The notes below the pieces were generated by a model, which had not been told where the DNA came from, did no database searches, and saw only the letters and a list, made by a program, of their open reading frames with translations. The position numbers were made by a program, and so were the translations under genes. From UBA5972 sp964637875 (lineage in GTDB: Bacteria > Pseudomonadota > Alphaproteobacteria > Rhodobacterales > Rhodobacteraceae): 64,000 nt of DNA. Below are positions 39,135 to 48,311 of this stretch, in pieces; within the stretch, counting starts at the first letter, position 1, and the number at the start of each line of letters is the position of its first letter. The stretch spans positions 32,087-96,086 of the forward strand of contig CAZWXK010000003.1 of the NCBI GenBank assembly GCA_964637875.1, in the 5' to 3' direction.

Positions 39135-41764
39135 AGAACGTGATCCGCACAACCTGTCCCTATTGCGGGGTCGGCTGCGGCGTGTTGGCCAGCCCCAAGG
39201 GCCGGATCAAGGGCGACCCGGATCACCCGGCCAATTTCGGGCGCCTGTGTTCCAAGGGCGCGGCGCTGGGGGAAACCCTGTCGCTGGACGACCGTGTTCT
39301 GCACCCCGAAATCAATGGCGCGCGGGCCGACTGGAACACGGCGCTGGATCTGGTGGCCGCGCGCTTTTCCCGGGCGATCCGCGACCACGGCCCTGACAGC
39401 GTGGCCTTCTATGTTTCCGGCCAGATGCTGACCGAGGATTATTATGTCGCCAACAAGCTGATGAAGGGGTTCATCGGCAGCGCCAACATCGATACCAATT
39501 CGCGGCTGTGCATGGCCTCCAGCGTCGCCGGCCACAGGCGGGCCTTTGGCAGCGATACCGTGCCGGGCACCTACCAAGATCTGGACAAGGCCGACCTCGT
39601 CGTGCTGGTGGGCAGCAATCTGGCCTGGTGCCACCCGGTGCTGCATCAGCGGATCATGGCCGCCCGCAAGGCGCGCCCCGGCATCAAGCTGATCGTGATC
39701 GACCCGCGCCGCACCGCCAGCGCGCAGGGCGCCGATCTGCATCTGCCGATCCGCCCGGACGGCGACAGCGCGCTGTTCAACCTGCTGCTGGCCGAAATCG
39801 ATGCGCGCGGAGCGATCGACGGCGATTTTGTTGCCAGCAATGTCAACGGGTTTGATGCGGCCCTTGCCGCCGCACGCACGGCCTCGCCGGCCATGACCGG
39901 GCTGGACGGCGACGCCATCAAGGCTTTCCTCGACCTCTGGATCGACACCGACAAGGTCGTGACCATCTGGTCGCAGGGGGCCAACCAGTCGGCCCATGGC
40001 ACCGACAAGGTGGGCGCGATCATCAACTGCCACCTCGCCACCGGGCGCATCGGGCGCCCCGGCATGGGGCCGTTTTCGGTCACCGGCCAACCCAACGCCA
40101 TGGGCGGGCGCGAGGTTGGCGGGCTTGCCAACATGCTGGCCTGCCATCTGGATATCGAAAACCCCGAACACCGCCACGCCGTGCAAGAGGCCTGGCGCGC
40201 GCCCACCATCTGCACGCGCCCGGGCCTCAAGGCCGTTGACCTGTTCGATGCCTGCGCGCGCGGCGACATCAAGGCCCTGTGGATCATCGGCACCAACCCG
40301 GCGGTGTCGATGCCACGCGCCGACAGGGTGGCCGCGGCCATCCGTCATGTCCCCTTTACGGTGGTGTCGGATGTCACCCGCACCGATACGACCCGCCTGG
40401 CCGATGTGGTGCTGCCCGCCCTTGCCTGGGGCGAGAAATCCGGCACCGTCACCAATTCCGAGCGCCGCATCTCGCGCCAGCGCGCCTTTCTGCCGGCCCC
40501 CGGTGACGCGCGCGCCGACTGGCGGATCATCTGCGATGTGGCCGCGCGCATGGGCTGGGGCGACAGCTTTTCCTATGCTTCGGCGCATGAGATATTCACC
40601 GAATATGCCGCCCTTTCCGGTGTCGCGGCCGCGCTTGGGCGTGATTTCGATATCTCGGGCCTTTGCGAACTGACCGGCGACGAATACGCCAATCTTTCGC
40701 CCGTGCAATGGCCGCATCCGGCACCGCCACGCGCATGCGCCACAACCGATGGCCGGTTCTTCGGACAGGGCCGATTTTTCCATCCCGACGGCAAGGCAAG
40801 AATGGTGCCCGTCACCGCACCGGCAGTCGGCGTGGCTGAAACCGGGCGGTTCCACCTGAACACCGGACGCATCCGCGACCAGTGGCACATGATGACCCGG
40901 ACCGGGAAATCGCCGCGCCTGGGCCAGCATCTGGCCGAGCCCTTTGCCGAGATCCATCCCGATGACGCCGCCGAAATGGGGGTTGTGGCCGGCGATCTTG
41001 TCTCGTTGCGGGGCAATGGGGCGCGCGCGGTGCTGCGGGTTCTGATCTCGGATCGCATTGCTGCGGGGCAGCTGTTCGTTCCCATGCACTGGAGCGCCGA
41101 GAACAGCCGCAACGGCAAGGTCAACCCGCTGATCAATGCCGCGACGGATCCGGTATCAGGCCAGCCCGCGCTCAAACATGGCAGCGTCGAGGCCGCGCAT
41201 TTCAGGGCAGCGTGGTATGGCTTTGCCGCGTCACTGACGCCGCTTGCCCCGCCGCGCGGGCCCGAATTTCCCTATGGCACGATCATCCGCACCGAAACCG
41301 GCCACGCAATCGAGCTGGCCGGAACCAATACCCCGGACGACTGGCAGGCACTGGCGGGCAGGCTGCTGAACCTCGATACCGCCGATGCCAGCATCCTGCT
41401 GGACAACGCCCGTGGCAGCGCGCGCATTGCCTTTCATCGAAACGGGCGTCTGGTGGGGCTGTTCTTTGCCGCCCCCGCCCCGGTGGAGCTGGCGCGCGCA
41501 TATGCGATCTCGTTGATCGGCACCGAAACCCCGGCGGGCGAGGCGCTGGCGGGCCATCCGGTAGCCGATCGGCCCGATCCGGGGCGCAAGGTCTGTGCCT
41601 GTTTCAATGTCGGCGTCAACACGCTGCGGGCGGCGATCCTGGCGGGCGCCCGTGATGGCGCCGCGCTGGGGCGCGCCACCGCGGCCGGCACCAATTGCGG
41701 GGCCTGCAAGCCCGAACTCGACACCCTGATCGCGACCACCCTCATGCAGATTGCCGCCGAATAG
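39131..41764 (+). CDS. nasA: Assimilatory nitrate reductase catalytic subunit with C-terminal BFD domain
   Basis: An 877-residue cytoplasmic molybdo-bis-MGD enzyme that reduces nitrate to nitrite. The N-terminal [4Fe-4S] ligands are Cys9, Cys12, Cys16 and Cys40 (TTCPYCGVGCGV, GRLCSKGAA). Molybdopterin blocks include QMLTEDYYVANKLMKGFIG, NTNSRLCMASSVAG-like DTNSRLCMAS, GSNLAWCHPV and GRIGRPGMGPFSVTGQPNAMG. The C-terminus carries a BFD-type [2Fe-2S] domain (VCACFNVGVNTLRAAI, TNCGACKPELDTL), as in Klebsiella NasA. No separate NasB or ferredoxin partner is encoded next to it, so its electron donor is not defined by context. It depends on molybdenum cofactor; moaC and moeA lie 10 kb away. Confidence 0.95.
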   Translation: MKNVIRTTCPYCGVGCGVLASPKGRIKGDPDHPANFGRLCSKGAALGETLSLDDRVLHPEINGARADWNTALDLVAARFSRAIRDHGPDSVAFYVSGQMLTEDYYVANKLMKGFIGSANIDTNSRLCMASSVAGHRRAFGSDTVPGTYQDLDKADLVVLVGSNLAWCHPVLHQRIMAARKARPGIKLIVIDPRRTASAQGADLHLPIRPDGDSALFNLLLAEIDARGAIDGDFVASNVNGFDAALAAARTASPAMTGLDGDAIKAFLDLWIDTDKVVTIWSQGANQSAHGTDKVGAIINCHLATGRIGRPGMGPFSVTGQPNAMGGREVGGLANMLACHLDIENPEHRHAVQEAWRAPTICTRPGLKAVDLFDACARGDIKALWIIGTNPAVSMPRADRVAAAIRHVPFTVVSDVTRTDTTRLADVVLPALAWGEKSGTVTNSERRISRQRAFLPAPGDARADWRIICDVAARMGWGDSFSYASAHEIFTEYAALSGVAAALGRDFDISGLCELTGDEYANLSPVQWPHPAPPRACATTDGRFFGQGRFFHPDGKARMVPVTAPAVGVAETGRFHLNTGRIRDQWHMMTRTGKSPRLGQHLAEPFAEIHPDDAAEMGVVAGDLVSLRGNGARAVLRVLISDRIAAGQLFVPMHWSAENSRNGKVNPLINAATDPVSGQPALKHGSVEAAHFRAAWYGFAASLTPLAPPRGPEFPYGTIIRTETGHAIELAGTNTPDDWQALAGRLLNLDTADASILLDNARGSARIAFHRNGRLVGLFFAAPAPVELARAYAISLIGTETPAGEALAGHPVADRPDPGRKVCACFNVGVNTLRAAILAGARDGAALGRATAAGTNCGACKPELDTLIATTLMQIAAE

Positions 41765-41776
41765 AACGGAGCGAAG

Positions 41777-43087
41777 ATGACCGATACACATTTGCCCTCG
41801 GCCCAGGATCGGAACCGCGCGCTGGCACTGGCGACCTTTGCCTTTGCCGTATGTTTCGCCGTCTGGACCCTGTTTTCCATCATCGGCCTGTCGATCAAGC
41901 AGCAGCTGGGCCTTTCGGACACGCAGTTCGGCCTGCTGGTGGCAACACCTGTGCTGACCGGCTCGATCAGCCGCCTGTTTCTCGGCCTCTGGGCCGAGCG
42001 GTTCGGCGGCAGGGTGGTCTTTCCCTTGCAGATGCTGACCACCGCCATTGCCGTCTGGCTGCTGACCTGGGCGGGCAGCTATCCCGTCTTTCTGCTGGCG
42101 GCGCTGGGGCTGGGGCTGGCGGGGGGCTCGTTCATCGTGGGGGTTTCCTATGTGTCGCGCTGGTATCCGGCCGCCCGTCAGGGCACCGCGCTGGGGATCT
42201 ATGGCGTCGGCAATATCGGGGCTGCCGTCACCAATCTTGGCGCGCCCTTTCTGGTTGTCGCGCTGGGATGGGAAGATACCGCGCGCCTTTATGCGCTGGT
42301 GCTGGCCGCAACCGCCCTTCTGTTCTGGCTGCTGGCGCGCACCGATCCCAGGCATGCGGCCCATCGGGCAGGCGGCAGCGACCTGCCGACGATCACACAG
42401 CAGCTCGCCCCGCTGAAGAACATGCAGGTCTGGCGCTTTTCTGCCTATTACTTCTTTGTCTTTGGCGGCTTTGTCGCGCTGGCCTCGTTCCTGCCGCGCT
42501 ATTACACCGGTGCCTGGGGACTGCCGCTGACCACGGCGGGGCTTCTGGCCGGCCTCTATTCGCTGCCGGGCGCGCTGTTCAGGGCGCTGGGCGGCTGGAT
42601 GTCCGACCGCTGGGGCGCGCGCCGGGTGCTGTACCGCGTATTTGCACTGTCCATCGCGGCGCTGCTGGTCATGGGATATCCCGGCGGACGTCTGGTGCTG
42701 CAAGGCATGAGCGGCCCCGTCACATTCGAGATGGCGGTCCCGCTGCCGCTGTTTGTGACCGTCAGCTTCGTTCTGGGACTGGGCATGAGCATCGGCTCGG
42801 CGGCGGTCTACAAGCATGTACCGGCCTATTACCCCGATCACGTCGGCGCGGTTGGCGGGCTGGTCGGCATGATCGGGGGACTGGGCGGATTCTTTCTGCC
42901 GATCGCCTTTGGCCTGCTGCTGGATGCGACCGGCATCTGGACGGCGCCTTTCCTGCTGATGCTGGCGGTCGTGGCCCTGGTCCTGCTGTGGATGCACCGG
43001 GCGGTCCGGCGGATCGCGCGCATCGCTCCGGCCGCCCGGGCCGCCCGGGGCGCCCGTGGCACCGCCCGCCCGATCGCCCCGGGTTGA
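41777..43087 (+). CDS. narK: Nitrate/nitrite transporter, NarK family (MFS)
   Basis: A 436-residue major facilitator of the nitrate/nitrite porter family with 12 hydrophobic segments. The two NNP signatures are visible: GLGLAGGSFIVGVSYVSRWY with GTALGIYGVGNIGAAVTNLG in the first half, and VLGLGMSIGSAAVYKHVPAYYP with VGAVGGLVGMIGGLGGFFLP in the second. It probably imports nitrate for the reductases encoded upstream, being 12 bases after nasA with GGAG before the ATG. The C-terminal 30 residues are a basic Arg/Ala tail encoded by very GC-rich repetitive DNA. It closes the operon. Confidence 0.93.
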   Translation: MTDTHLPSAQDRNRALALATFAFAVCFAVWTLFSIIGLSIKQQLGLSDTQFGLLVATPVLTGSISRLFLGLWAERFGGRVVFPLQMLTTAIAVWLLTWAGSYPVFLLAALGLGLAGGSFIVGVSYVSRWYPAARQGTALGIYGVGNIGAAVTNLGAPFLVVALGWEDTARLYALVLAATALLFWLLARTDPRHAAHRAGGSDLPTITQQLAPLKNMQVWRFSAYYFFVFGGFVALASFLPRYYTGAWGLPLTTAGLLAGLYSLPGALFRALGGWMSDRWGARRVLYRVFALSIAALLVMGYPGGRLVLQGMSGPVTFEMAVPLPLFVTVSFVLGLGMSIGSAAVYKHVPAYYPDHVGAVGGLVGMIGGLGGFFLPIAFGLLLDATGIWTAPFLLMLAVVALVLLWMHRAVRRIARIAPAARAARGARGTARPIAPG

Positions 43088-43288
43088 GGCCATCTCGGCC
43101 GCAGGCCCTGCATGGCCGGGGCAAGGCGCGGGCAAGGCCTCGGCACGGGCAGGGGCGCCCATGCGGCCGCATCCTTGCCGCAACCGCCCGCTTGCCTGGG
43201 GCCGCCCCGTCTGGCAAATCTGTCGGGTATCGGGGGTCGGCGTCGATTCACGGGCACAAGCCGGCCCCGTGACATCAGCCCCCCGATA

Positions 43289-43312
43289 TCAGGCCCGTGA
43301 TCAGGCCCGTGA
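43289..43312. repeat. 12-bp tandem duplication in the narK-aminotransferase gap
   Basis: TCAGGCCCGTGA occurs twice without a gap. An imperfect relative (CCCCGTGACATCAG) lies just upstream. The surrounding 286-base gap holds nothing else that I can support. Confidence 0.85.
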
Positions 43313-43373
43313 CACCCGGGACAGATCCGCAACCCACGCCCGCAACCGGCGGCCCCGAAACGGAAAGGCGATC

Positions 43374-44561
43374 ATGCACGCCCCGATCAACCCGATGCTG
43401 CACGCAACCTTCAACCCGCCGGTGATGGAGGCGCGGCGCTGGCTTGAAACCACGACCCTGCCCCAGGGGCTGGAGCTGATAAATCTCAGCCAGGCCGCCC
43501 CGGTCGAGGCCCCTCCCGCGCCCCTGCTCGACGAGATCGCCCGCGTTGCGCGGGACGAGGCCGCGGCCCATGTCTATGGCCCCGTTCTGGGCCTGCCCGC
43601 GCTGCGCGCGGAAATCGCAGACCAGTGGTCGGCCGCCTATGGGGGCGAAATCGCACCGGATCAGGTTGCCATCACAAGCGGCTGCAACCAGGCCTTTTGC
43701 GCCGCGGTCGCGACCCTTGCCCGGCCCGGGGATTCGGTGATCGTGCCGACGCCGTGGTATTTCAATCACAAGATGTGGCTGGACATGACCGGGATCGCCT
43801 GCCGCCCTCTGCCGGTGGGCAACGGCATGTTGCCCGACCCCGAGGAAGCGGCCGGCCTGATCGACCCGTCGGTCAGGGCGATCCTGCTGGTCACGCCCAA
43901 CAATCCGACCGGCGCCGAATACCCCGCGGCCCTGGTGCGGGCCTTTTTCGAACTGGCGCGGGCCCACGGAATCGCCCTGATCCTGGACGAGACCTATCGC
44001 GATTTCGACAGCCGCGAGTCAGCCCCCCACGACCTGTTCGCCACACCGGACTGGGATGAAACGCTGATCCATCTCTATTCGTTTTCCAAGGCCTACCGCC
44101 TGACCGGCCATCGGGTGGGGGCCTTGCTGACCTCGCGCGGGCGCATGGTCGAGGTCGAGAAATTCCTCGACACCGTCACCATATGCCCCAACCAGATCGG
44201 CCAGCGCGCGGCGCTGTACGGTATGCGCAACCTGGGCGCGTGGCTGCGGAGCGAGCGCGCCGAGATCCTGCGTCGGCGCGAGCTGGTCGCGGCGGGGTTT
44301 GCGGCGCTCGACGGCTGGCGCCTGCTGGGGGCCGGGGCCTATTTCGCCTATGTGGAACACCCTTTCGCGCCCGATTCCGACATTCTGGCCCGCCGCATCC
44401 TGAAACAATCCGCCATCCTGATGCTGCCGGGCACGATGTTCGGCCCGCGCGACATCGGCGGCCATGGCGCGGCCCGATCCTGCCTGCGCGTGGCGTTCGC
44501 CAATGCCGACCGGGCCGGGCTCACCGAAATGTTTGCGCGCCTCACGGCGTTTTCCGCCTGA
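43374..44561 (+). CDS. Class I/II PLP aminotransferase
   Basis: A 395-residue fold-type I aminotransferase. It shows YGPVLGLPALRAEIADQW, ITSGCNQAFCAAVATLA, TPNNPTGAEYP, LDETYRDFD (ring-nitrogen Asp) and the PLP lysine in YSFSKAYRLTGHRVG, plus the carboxylate Arg in SCLRVAFAN. The amino-acid substrate cannot be named. The start MHAPINPMLHATFNPPVMEA at 43374 has GGAAAGG before it. The gene stands alone between the nitrate operon and the ppiD-trpE pair, 116 bases before ppiD. It is only distantly similar to the aspartate-type enzyme at 8805. Confidence 0.85.
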   Translation: MHAPINPMLHATFNPPVMEARRWLETTTLPQGLELINLSQAAPVEAPPAPLLDEIARVARDEAAAHVYGPVLGLPALRAEIADQWSAAYGGEIAPDQVAITSGCNQAFCAAVATLARPGDSVIVPTPWYFNHKMWLDMTGIACRPLPVGNGMLPDPEEAAGLIDPSVRAILLVTPNNPTGAEYPAALVRAFFELARAHGIALILDETYRDFDSRESAPHDLFATPDWDETLIHLYSFSKAYRLTGHRVGALLTSRGRMVEVEKFLDTVTICPNQIGQRAALYGMRNLGAWLRSERAEILRRRELVAAGFAALDGWRLLGAGAYFAYVEHPFAPDSDILARRILKQSAILMLPGTMFGPRDIGGHGAARSCLRVAFANADRAGLTEMFARLTAFSA

Positions 44562-44677
44562 TTTGGCGCCGAAACCGTCACTGCCGCGCTTGTATCCGGG
44601 GCTGAGTGTCCCTAATACTCGGCCCCGGAATTCAATGCCGATCTCCAGGCCCGATCGGACATCAGGAAAGCAAGCAC

Positions 44678-46537
44678 ATGACCGCACCCCTGCGACCCAA
44701 GAAAAAAGGCAACTGGATCGTCTGGTCCGTACTGGGCCTGCTCGCGCTCAGCCTCACCGGCTTTGGCGTCGGCTCGGTCGGGCGCAGCGGCAGCCAGGCC
44801 GTCGCCACCGTGGGCGGCGAAAAGGTGACCGCCAACGAATATGCCCGTGCGCTGAACGCGCGGCTTCAGGATCTGTCGCGCCAGACCGGCACCAACTTTA
44901 CCCTGGAACAGGCGCGCCAGTTCGGTATCGACCGGCAGGTGCTGGGGCAGGTCCTGGCCACCGCCGCGCTCAATGCCGAAGATCGCCGTCTGGGCCTGTC
45001 GATCGGCGACACACGGGTGCGCGACGCGCTGCTTGCGAACCGTGCCTTTCAGGACATGACCGGCAAGTTCGACGAACAGACCTACAAGTCGATCCTGCGA
45101 CGCATCAACATGAAACCGGCCGAATACGAAACCACCCTGCGGCAGGACAATGCGCGCGCCATCCTGCAGACGGCGATCACCGGGGGCATCCATGCCGGTG
45201 ACAGCTATGCGCTGGCCATGCTGCGCTTTGTGCGCGAGGAGCGCATCTTCAGCTGGGGTCGGGTCACCACCGCCATGCTGGACGGCCCCACCCGCGCCCC
45301 CACCGAGGCCGAGATCAAGGCCTGGTACAAGGACCACCCCAAGGATTATACCTCGCCGCGGACGCGACGCATCACCTATGTCTATCTCACCCCTGACATG
45401 ATGACCGACAAGGTCAAGGTCGATGACGCGACGCTGCGCGCCGAATACGAAAAACAGTCCGAACGTTTCAACACCCCCGCCCGCAGGGTGGTCGATCGCC
45501 TTGTCTTTGCCAACCAGGCCGAGGCGACCGCCGCGCGTCAGGCCATCGATTCGGGCAGCAAGACATTCGAGGACGTGGTCAGGGAACGCGGCCTGGAACC
45601 CAAGGATGTCGCCCTGGGCGAGATCCGCGAATCCGACCTTTCGCTGGCCGCCGGCAAGGCGGTTTTCGGCACCGACAAGCCGGGTATCGTCGGCCCCGTG
45701 GAATCGACTCTGGGCCCGGCACTGTTCCGGATTCGCGCCGTGCTGGCGGCCCGCAGCGTTCCCTTTGAAAAGGCCCGACCGACCCTGCTGGCCGAATATG
45801 TTGCCGCGCGCGCGCGCGCCCAGGTCGAAAAGGAAATGCCCAGGATCGACGACATGCTTGCAGGCGGAGCCGATCTGGAAGATGTCGCCAGGGAAACCCC
45901 CGCCAAGCTGGGCAAGATCGATTTCACCGCCCTGAGCAAGGACGGAATCGCACGCTATGAAGAATTCCGCAAGGAGGCCGCAGCCGTCACCACCGACGAC
46001 TATCCGACCGTCAAGGTCGCCAGCGACGGCACCGTATTTGCCCTGAGGCTGGACAAGATCATCGAGCCCGCGCTGATTCCCCTGGACAAGCTGCGCATCC
46101 GCGTCATCGCCGACTGGAAGGCCGATGAAACCCGCAGGCGCCTGCGCGAACTGGCCGACCGGATCAAGGGCCGCATCGACAGCGGCACCCCCTTTGCCGA
46201 GGCCGGCCTTGCCGATGTCAGAACCGAACAGCAGCGCCGTGATGCCAAGGTCAAGGACGCGCCGGGCGACCTGATCACCCGGGTCTTCGGGATGAAGCCC
46301 GAAGAAACCGCCGTGGTCGCCGATGGCGACAATGTGGCCGTCCTCCGTCTGGGCCGGATCATCCCCTTTGACGCAAAGACCCCCGACAACGCCAAGCTGG
46401 TCACCCAGGTCACCGACCAGTATTCCCAGCAGGTCGGGGTCGATGTCTATCAGGCCTATGCCGCGGCGATCGAAACCACCCAGGGCGTGACCATCAACCA
46501 GGCCGTCATCGACGCGGTACACAGCAGCTTCAGGTAA
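44678..46537 (+). CDS. ppiD: PpiD-like membrane-anchored peptidyl-prolyl isomerase/chaperone
   Basis: A 619-residue protein with a short basic cytoplasmic start (LRPKKKGN), one membrane helix (about residues 12-33), a SurA_N-type chaperone region (VATVGGEKVTANEYARALNARL onwards) and a parvulin rotamase-like region in the middle (RITYVYLTPDM, RVVDRLVFANQAEA). It faces the periplasm and assists folding of exported proteins. Parvulin active-site residues are only partly conserved, so it may act mainly as a chaperone. AGGAAAG lies 7 bases before the ATG. trpE follows after one base, an arrangement known in other Rhodobacterales. Confidence 0.85.
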   Translation: MTAPLRPKKKGNWIVWSVLGLLALSLTGFGVGSVGRSGSQAVATVGGEKVTANEYARALNARLQDLSRQTGTNFTLEQARQFGIDRQVLGQVLATAALNAEDRRLGLSIGDTRVRDALLANRAFQDMTGKFDEQTYKSILRRINMKPAEYETTLRQDNARAILQTAITGGIHAGDSYALAMLRFVREERIFSWGRVTTAMLDGPTRAPTEAEIKAWYKDHPKDYTSPRTRRITYVYLTPDMMTDKVKVDDATLRAEYEKQSERFNTPARRVVDRLVFANQAEATAARQAIDSGSKTFEDVVRERGLEPKDVALGEIRESDLSLAAGKAVFGTDKPGIVGPVESTLGPALFRIRAVLAARSVPFEKARPTLLAEYVAARARAQVEKEMPRIDDMLAGGADLEDVARETPAKLGKIDFTALSKDGIARYEEFRKEAAAVTTDDYPTVKVASDGTVFALRLDKIIEPALIPLDKLRIRVIADWKADETRRRLRELADRIKGRIDSGTPFAEAGLADVRTEQQRRDAKVKDAPGDLITRVFGMKPEETAVVADGDNVAVLRLGRIIPFDAKTPDNAKLVTQVTDQYSQQVGVDVYQAYAAAIETTQGVTINQAVIDAVHSSFR

Positions 46538-46538
46538 C

Positions 46539-48059
46539 ATGGGTATCACCCCGTCATTCGATGATTTCGCGCGCGGCTTTGATGCGGGCGAAAACCAGGT
46601 GGTCTATACGCGTCTGGCCGCCGATCTGGATACGCCGGTCTCATTGATGCTGAAACTTGCGCAGGCGCGGGCCAATTCCTTCATGCTGGAAAGCGTGACC
46701 GGCGGCGAGGTACGCGGCCGCTATTCGGTGATCGGCATGAAGCCCGATCTGATCTGGGAATGTCGCGGCAAGGGCAGCCGCATCAACCGCGCGGCCCGCT
46801 TCGATCCCGACGGGTTCGAAGACATCCCCGGCGATGACCCGCTGGCCGCGCTGCGCGCCCTGCTGGCCGAAAGCCGCATCACCCTGCCTGCCGATCTGCC
46901 CCCGATTTCGGCCGGGCTGTTCGGCTATCTGGGCTATGACATGATCCGGCTGGTCGAACATCTGCCCGATGTGAACCCCGACCCGCTGGGCCTGCCCGAT
47001 GCGGTGATGCTGCGCCCCTCGGTGGTGGTGGTGCTGGACGGCGTCAAGGGCGAGGTCACGGTGGTGGCGCCGGCCTGGGCGAATTCGGGCCTGTCGGCAC
47101 GCGCGGCCTGGGCCCAGGCGGCCGAGCGGGTGATGGACGCGGTGCGCGACCTCGACCGCCCTGCCCCGTTCGAGACCCGCGACCTGGGCGACAGTGCCGA
47201 CATTCCCGAGGCCGTTTCCAATACCACACGCGCGGAATACCACGCGATGGTGGAACGCGCGCGCGACTATATCCGCGCGGGCGACATCTTTCAGGTGGTG
47301 CCCAGCCAGCGCTGGACGCAGGAATTCCACCTGCCGCCCTTTGCGCTCTATCGTGCGCTGCGCCGCACCAACCCGTCGCCCTACATGTTCCACTTCAATT
47401 TCGGCGCCTTCCAGGTGACCGGCGCCAGCCCCGAGATCCTGGTCCGGGTCAAGGATGGCGAGGTCACGATCCGCCCGATCGCCGGCACCCGCCCGCGCGG
47501 AGCCACCCCGGAACAGGACCGGGCGCTGGAATCCGATCTGCTGAATGACCCCAAGGAACGGGCCGAACATCTGATGCTGCTGGATCTGGGGCGCAACGAT
47601 GTGGGGCGGGTTGCGAAAATCGGCACGGTCAGGCCGACCGAGCAGTTCATCATCGAACGCTACAGCCATGTGATGCATATCGTGTCGAATGTCACCGGCC
47701 AGCTGCGTGACGATCACGACGCGCTGTCGGCCCTGCTGGCGGGCCTGCCCGCGGGCACGGTGTCGGGCGCGCCCAAGCTGCGCGCGATGGAAATCATCGA
47801 CGAGCTGGAAAAGGAAAAGCGCGGCGTCTATGGCGGCGGGGTCGGGTATTTCTCGGCCGCGGGCGACATGGATATCTGCATCGCCCTGCGCACCGCCGTG
47901 ATCAAGGACGGCAAGCTGTATATCCAGGCCGGCGGCGGGGTCGTGCATGACAGCGACCCGGAATCGGAATATCAGGAAACCGTCAACAAGGCCAAGGCGC
48001 TGCGCCAGGCGGCCATCGACGCCGGGATGTTCGTCAAGGGGGGCAACGGCCAGGGTTGA
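46539..48059 (+). CDS. trpE: Anthranilate synthase component I
   Basis: A 506-residue chorismate-utilising enzyme that with TrpG makes anthranilate from chorismate and glutamine. N-terminal feedback site region LMLKLAQARANSFMLESVTGG with the LLES-type motif, then catalytic blocks IFQVVPSQRW, PIAGTRPRGATPEQDRALE, LMLLDLGRNDVGRV, GTVSGAPKLRAMEIIDELE and YGGGVGYFS. Full length. It begins one base after the ppiD stop and is probably cotranscribed with it. trpG, trpD and trpC are 1.7 kb downstream, beyond a gene on the opposite strand and an assembly gap. Its stop codon lies in the first unit of a tandem repeat. Confidence 0.97.
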   Translation: MGITPSFDDFARGFDAGENQVVYTRLAADLDTPVSLMLKLAQARANSFMLESVTGGEVRGRYSVIGMKPDLIWECRGKGSRINRAARFDPDGFEDIPGDDPLAALRALLAESRITLPADLPPISAGLFGYLGYDMIRLVEHLPDVNPDPLGLPDAVMLRPSVVVVLDGVKGEVTVVAPAWANSGLSARAAWAQAAERVMDAVRDLDRPAPFETRDLGDSADIPEAVSNTTRAEYHAMVERARDYIRAGDIFQVVPSQRWTQEFHLPPFALYRALRRTNPSPYMFHFNFGAFQVTGASPEILVRVKDGEVTIRPIAGTRPRGATPEQDRALESDLLNDPKERAEHLMLLDLGRNDVGRVAKIGTVRPTEQFIIERYSHVMHIVSNVTGQLRDDHDALSALLAGLPAGTVSGAPKLRAMEIIDELEKEKRGVYGGGVGYFSAAGDMDICIALRTAVIKDGKLYIQAGGGVVHDSDPESEYQETVNKAKALRQAAIDAGMFVKGGNGQG

Positions 48060-48092
48060 CCGGGGGTTGACCGGGGGTTGACCGGGGGTTGA
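48056..48092. repeat. 11-bp tandem repeat starting in the trpE stop codon (3.4 copies)
   Basis: TTGACCGGGGG is present three times exactly (48056-48088) with four more bases, and the N run begins three bases later. The first TGA is the trpE stop. The array very probably continues into the gap. Confidence 0.9.
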
Positions 48093-48095
48093 TCG

Positions 48096-48195
48096 NNNNN
48101 NNNNNNNNNNNNNNNNNNNNNNNNNNNNNNNNNNNNNNNNNNNNNNNNNNNNNNNNNNNNNNNNNNNNNNNNNNNNNNNNNNNNNNNNNNNNNNN
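48096..48195. other. Assembly gap 3 (100 N) next to the 11-bp repeat
   Basis: A 100-base N run between trpE and the YibQ-like gene. No shared sequence is seen across it, but the left flank ends in the tandem array, which probably caused the break. Confidence 1.
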
Positions 48196-48260
48196 GGCAA
48201 TGCGCCCGCTACCACGACCCCCTGCACGAATCATGCTGGACCTTGCCCCGGGTCGCCTCC

Positions 48261-48284
48261 ATGGCACCCTTGATGGCACCCTTG
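48261..48284. repeat. 12-bp tandem duplication downstream of the YibQ-like gene
   Basis: ATGGCACCCTTG occurs twice, followed by a degenerate third relative (CCTGGGCACCCCTG). Non-coding, 28 bases from the end of the minus-strand gene. Confidence 0.85.
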
Positions 48285-48311
48285 CCTGGGCACCCCTGTC
48301 TGGCGCTGCCC

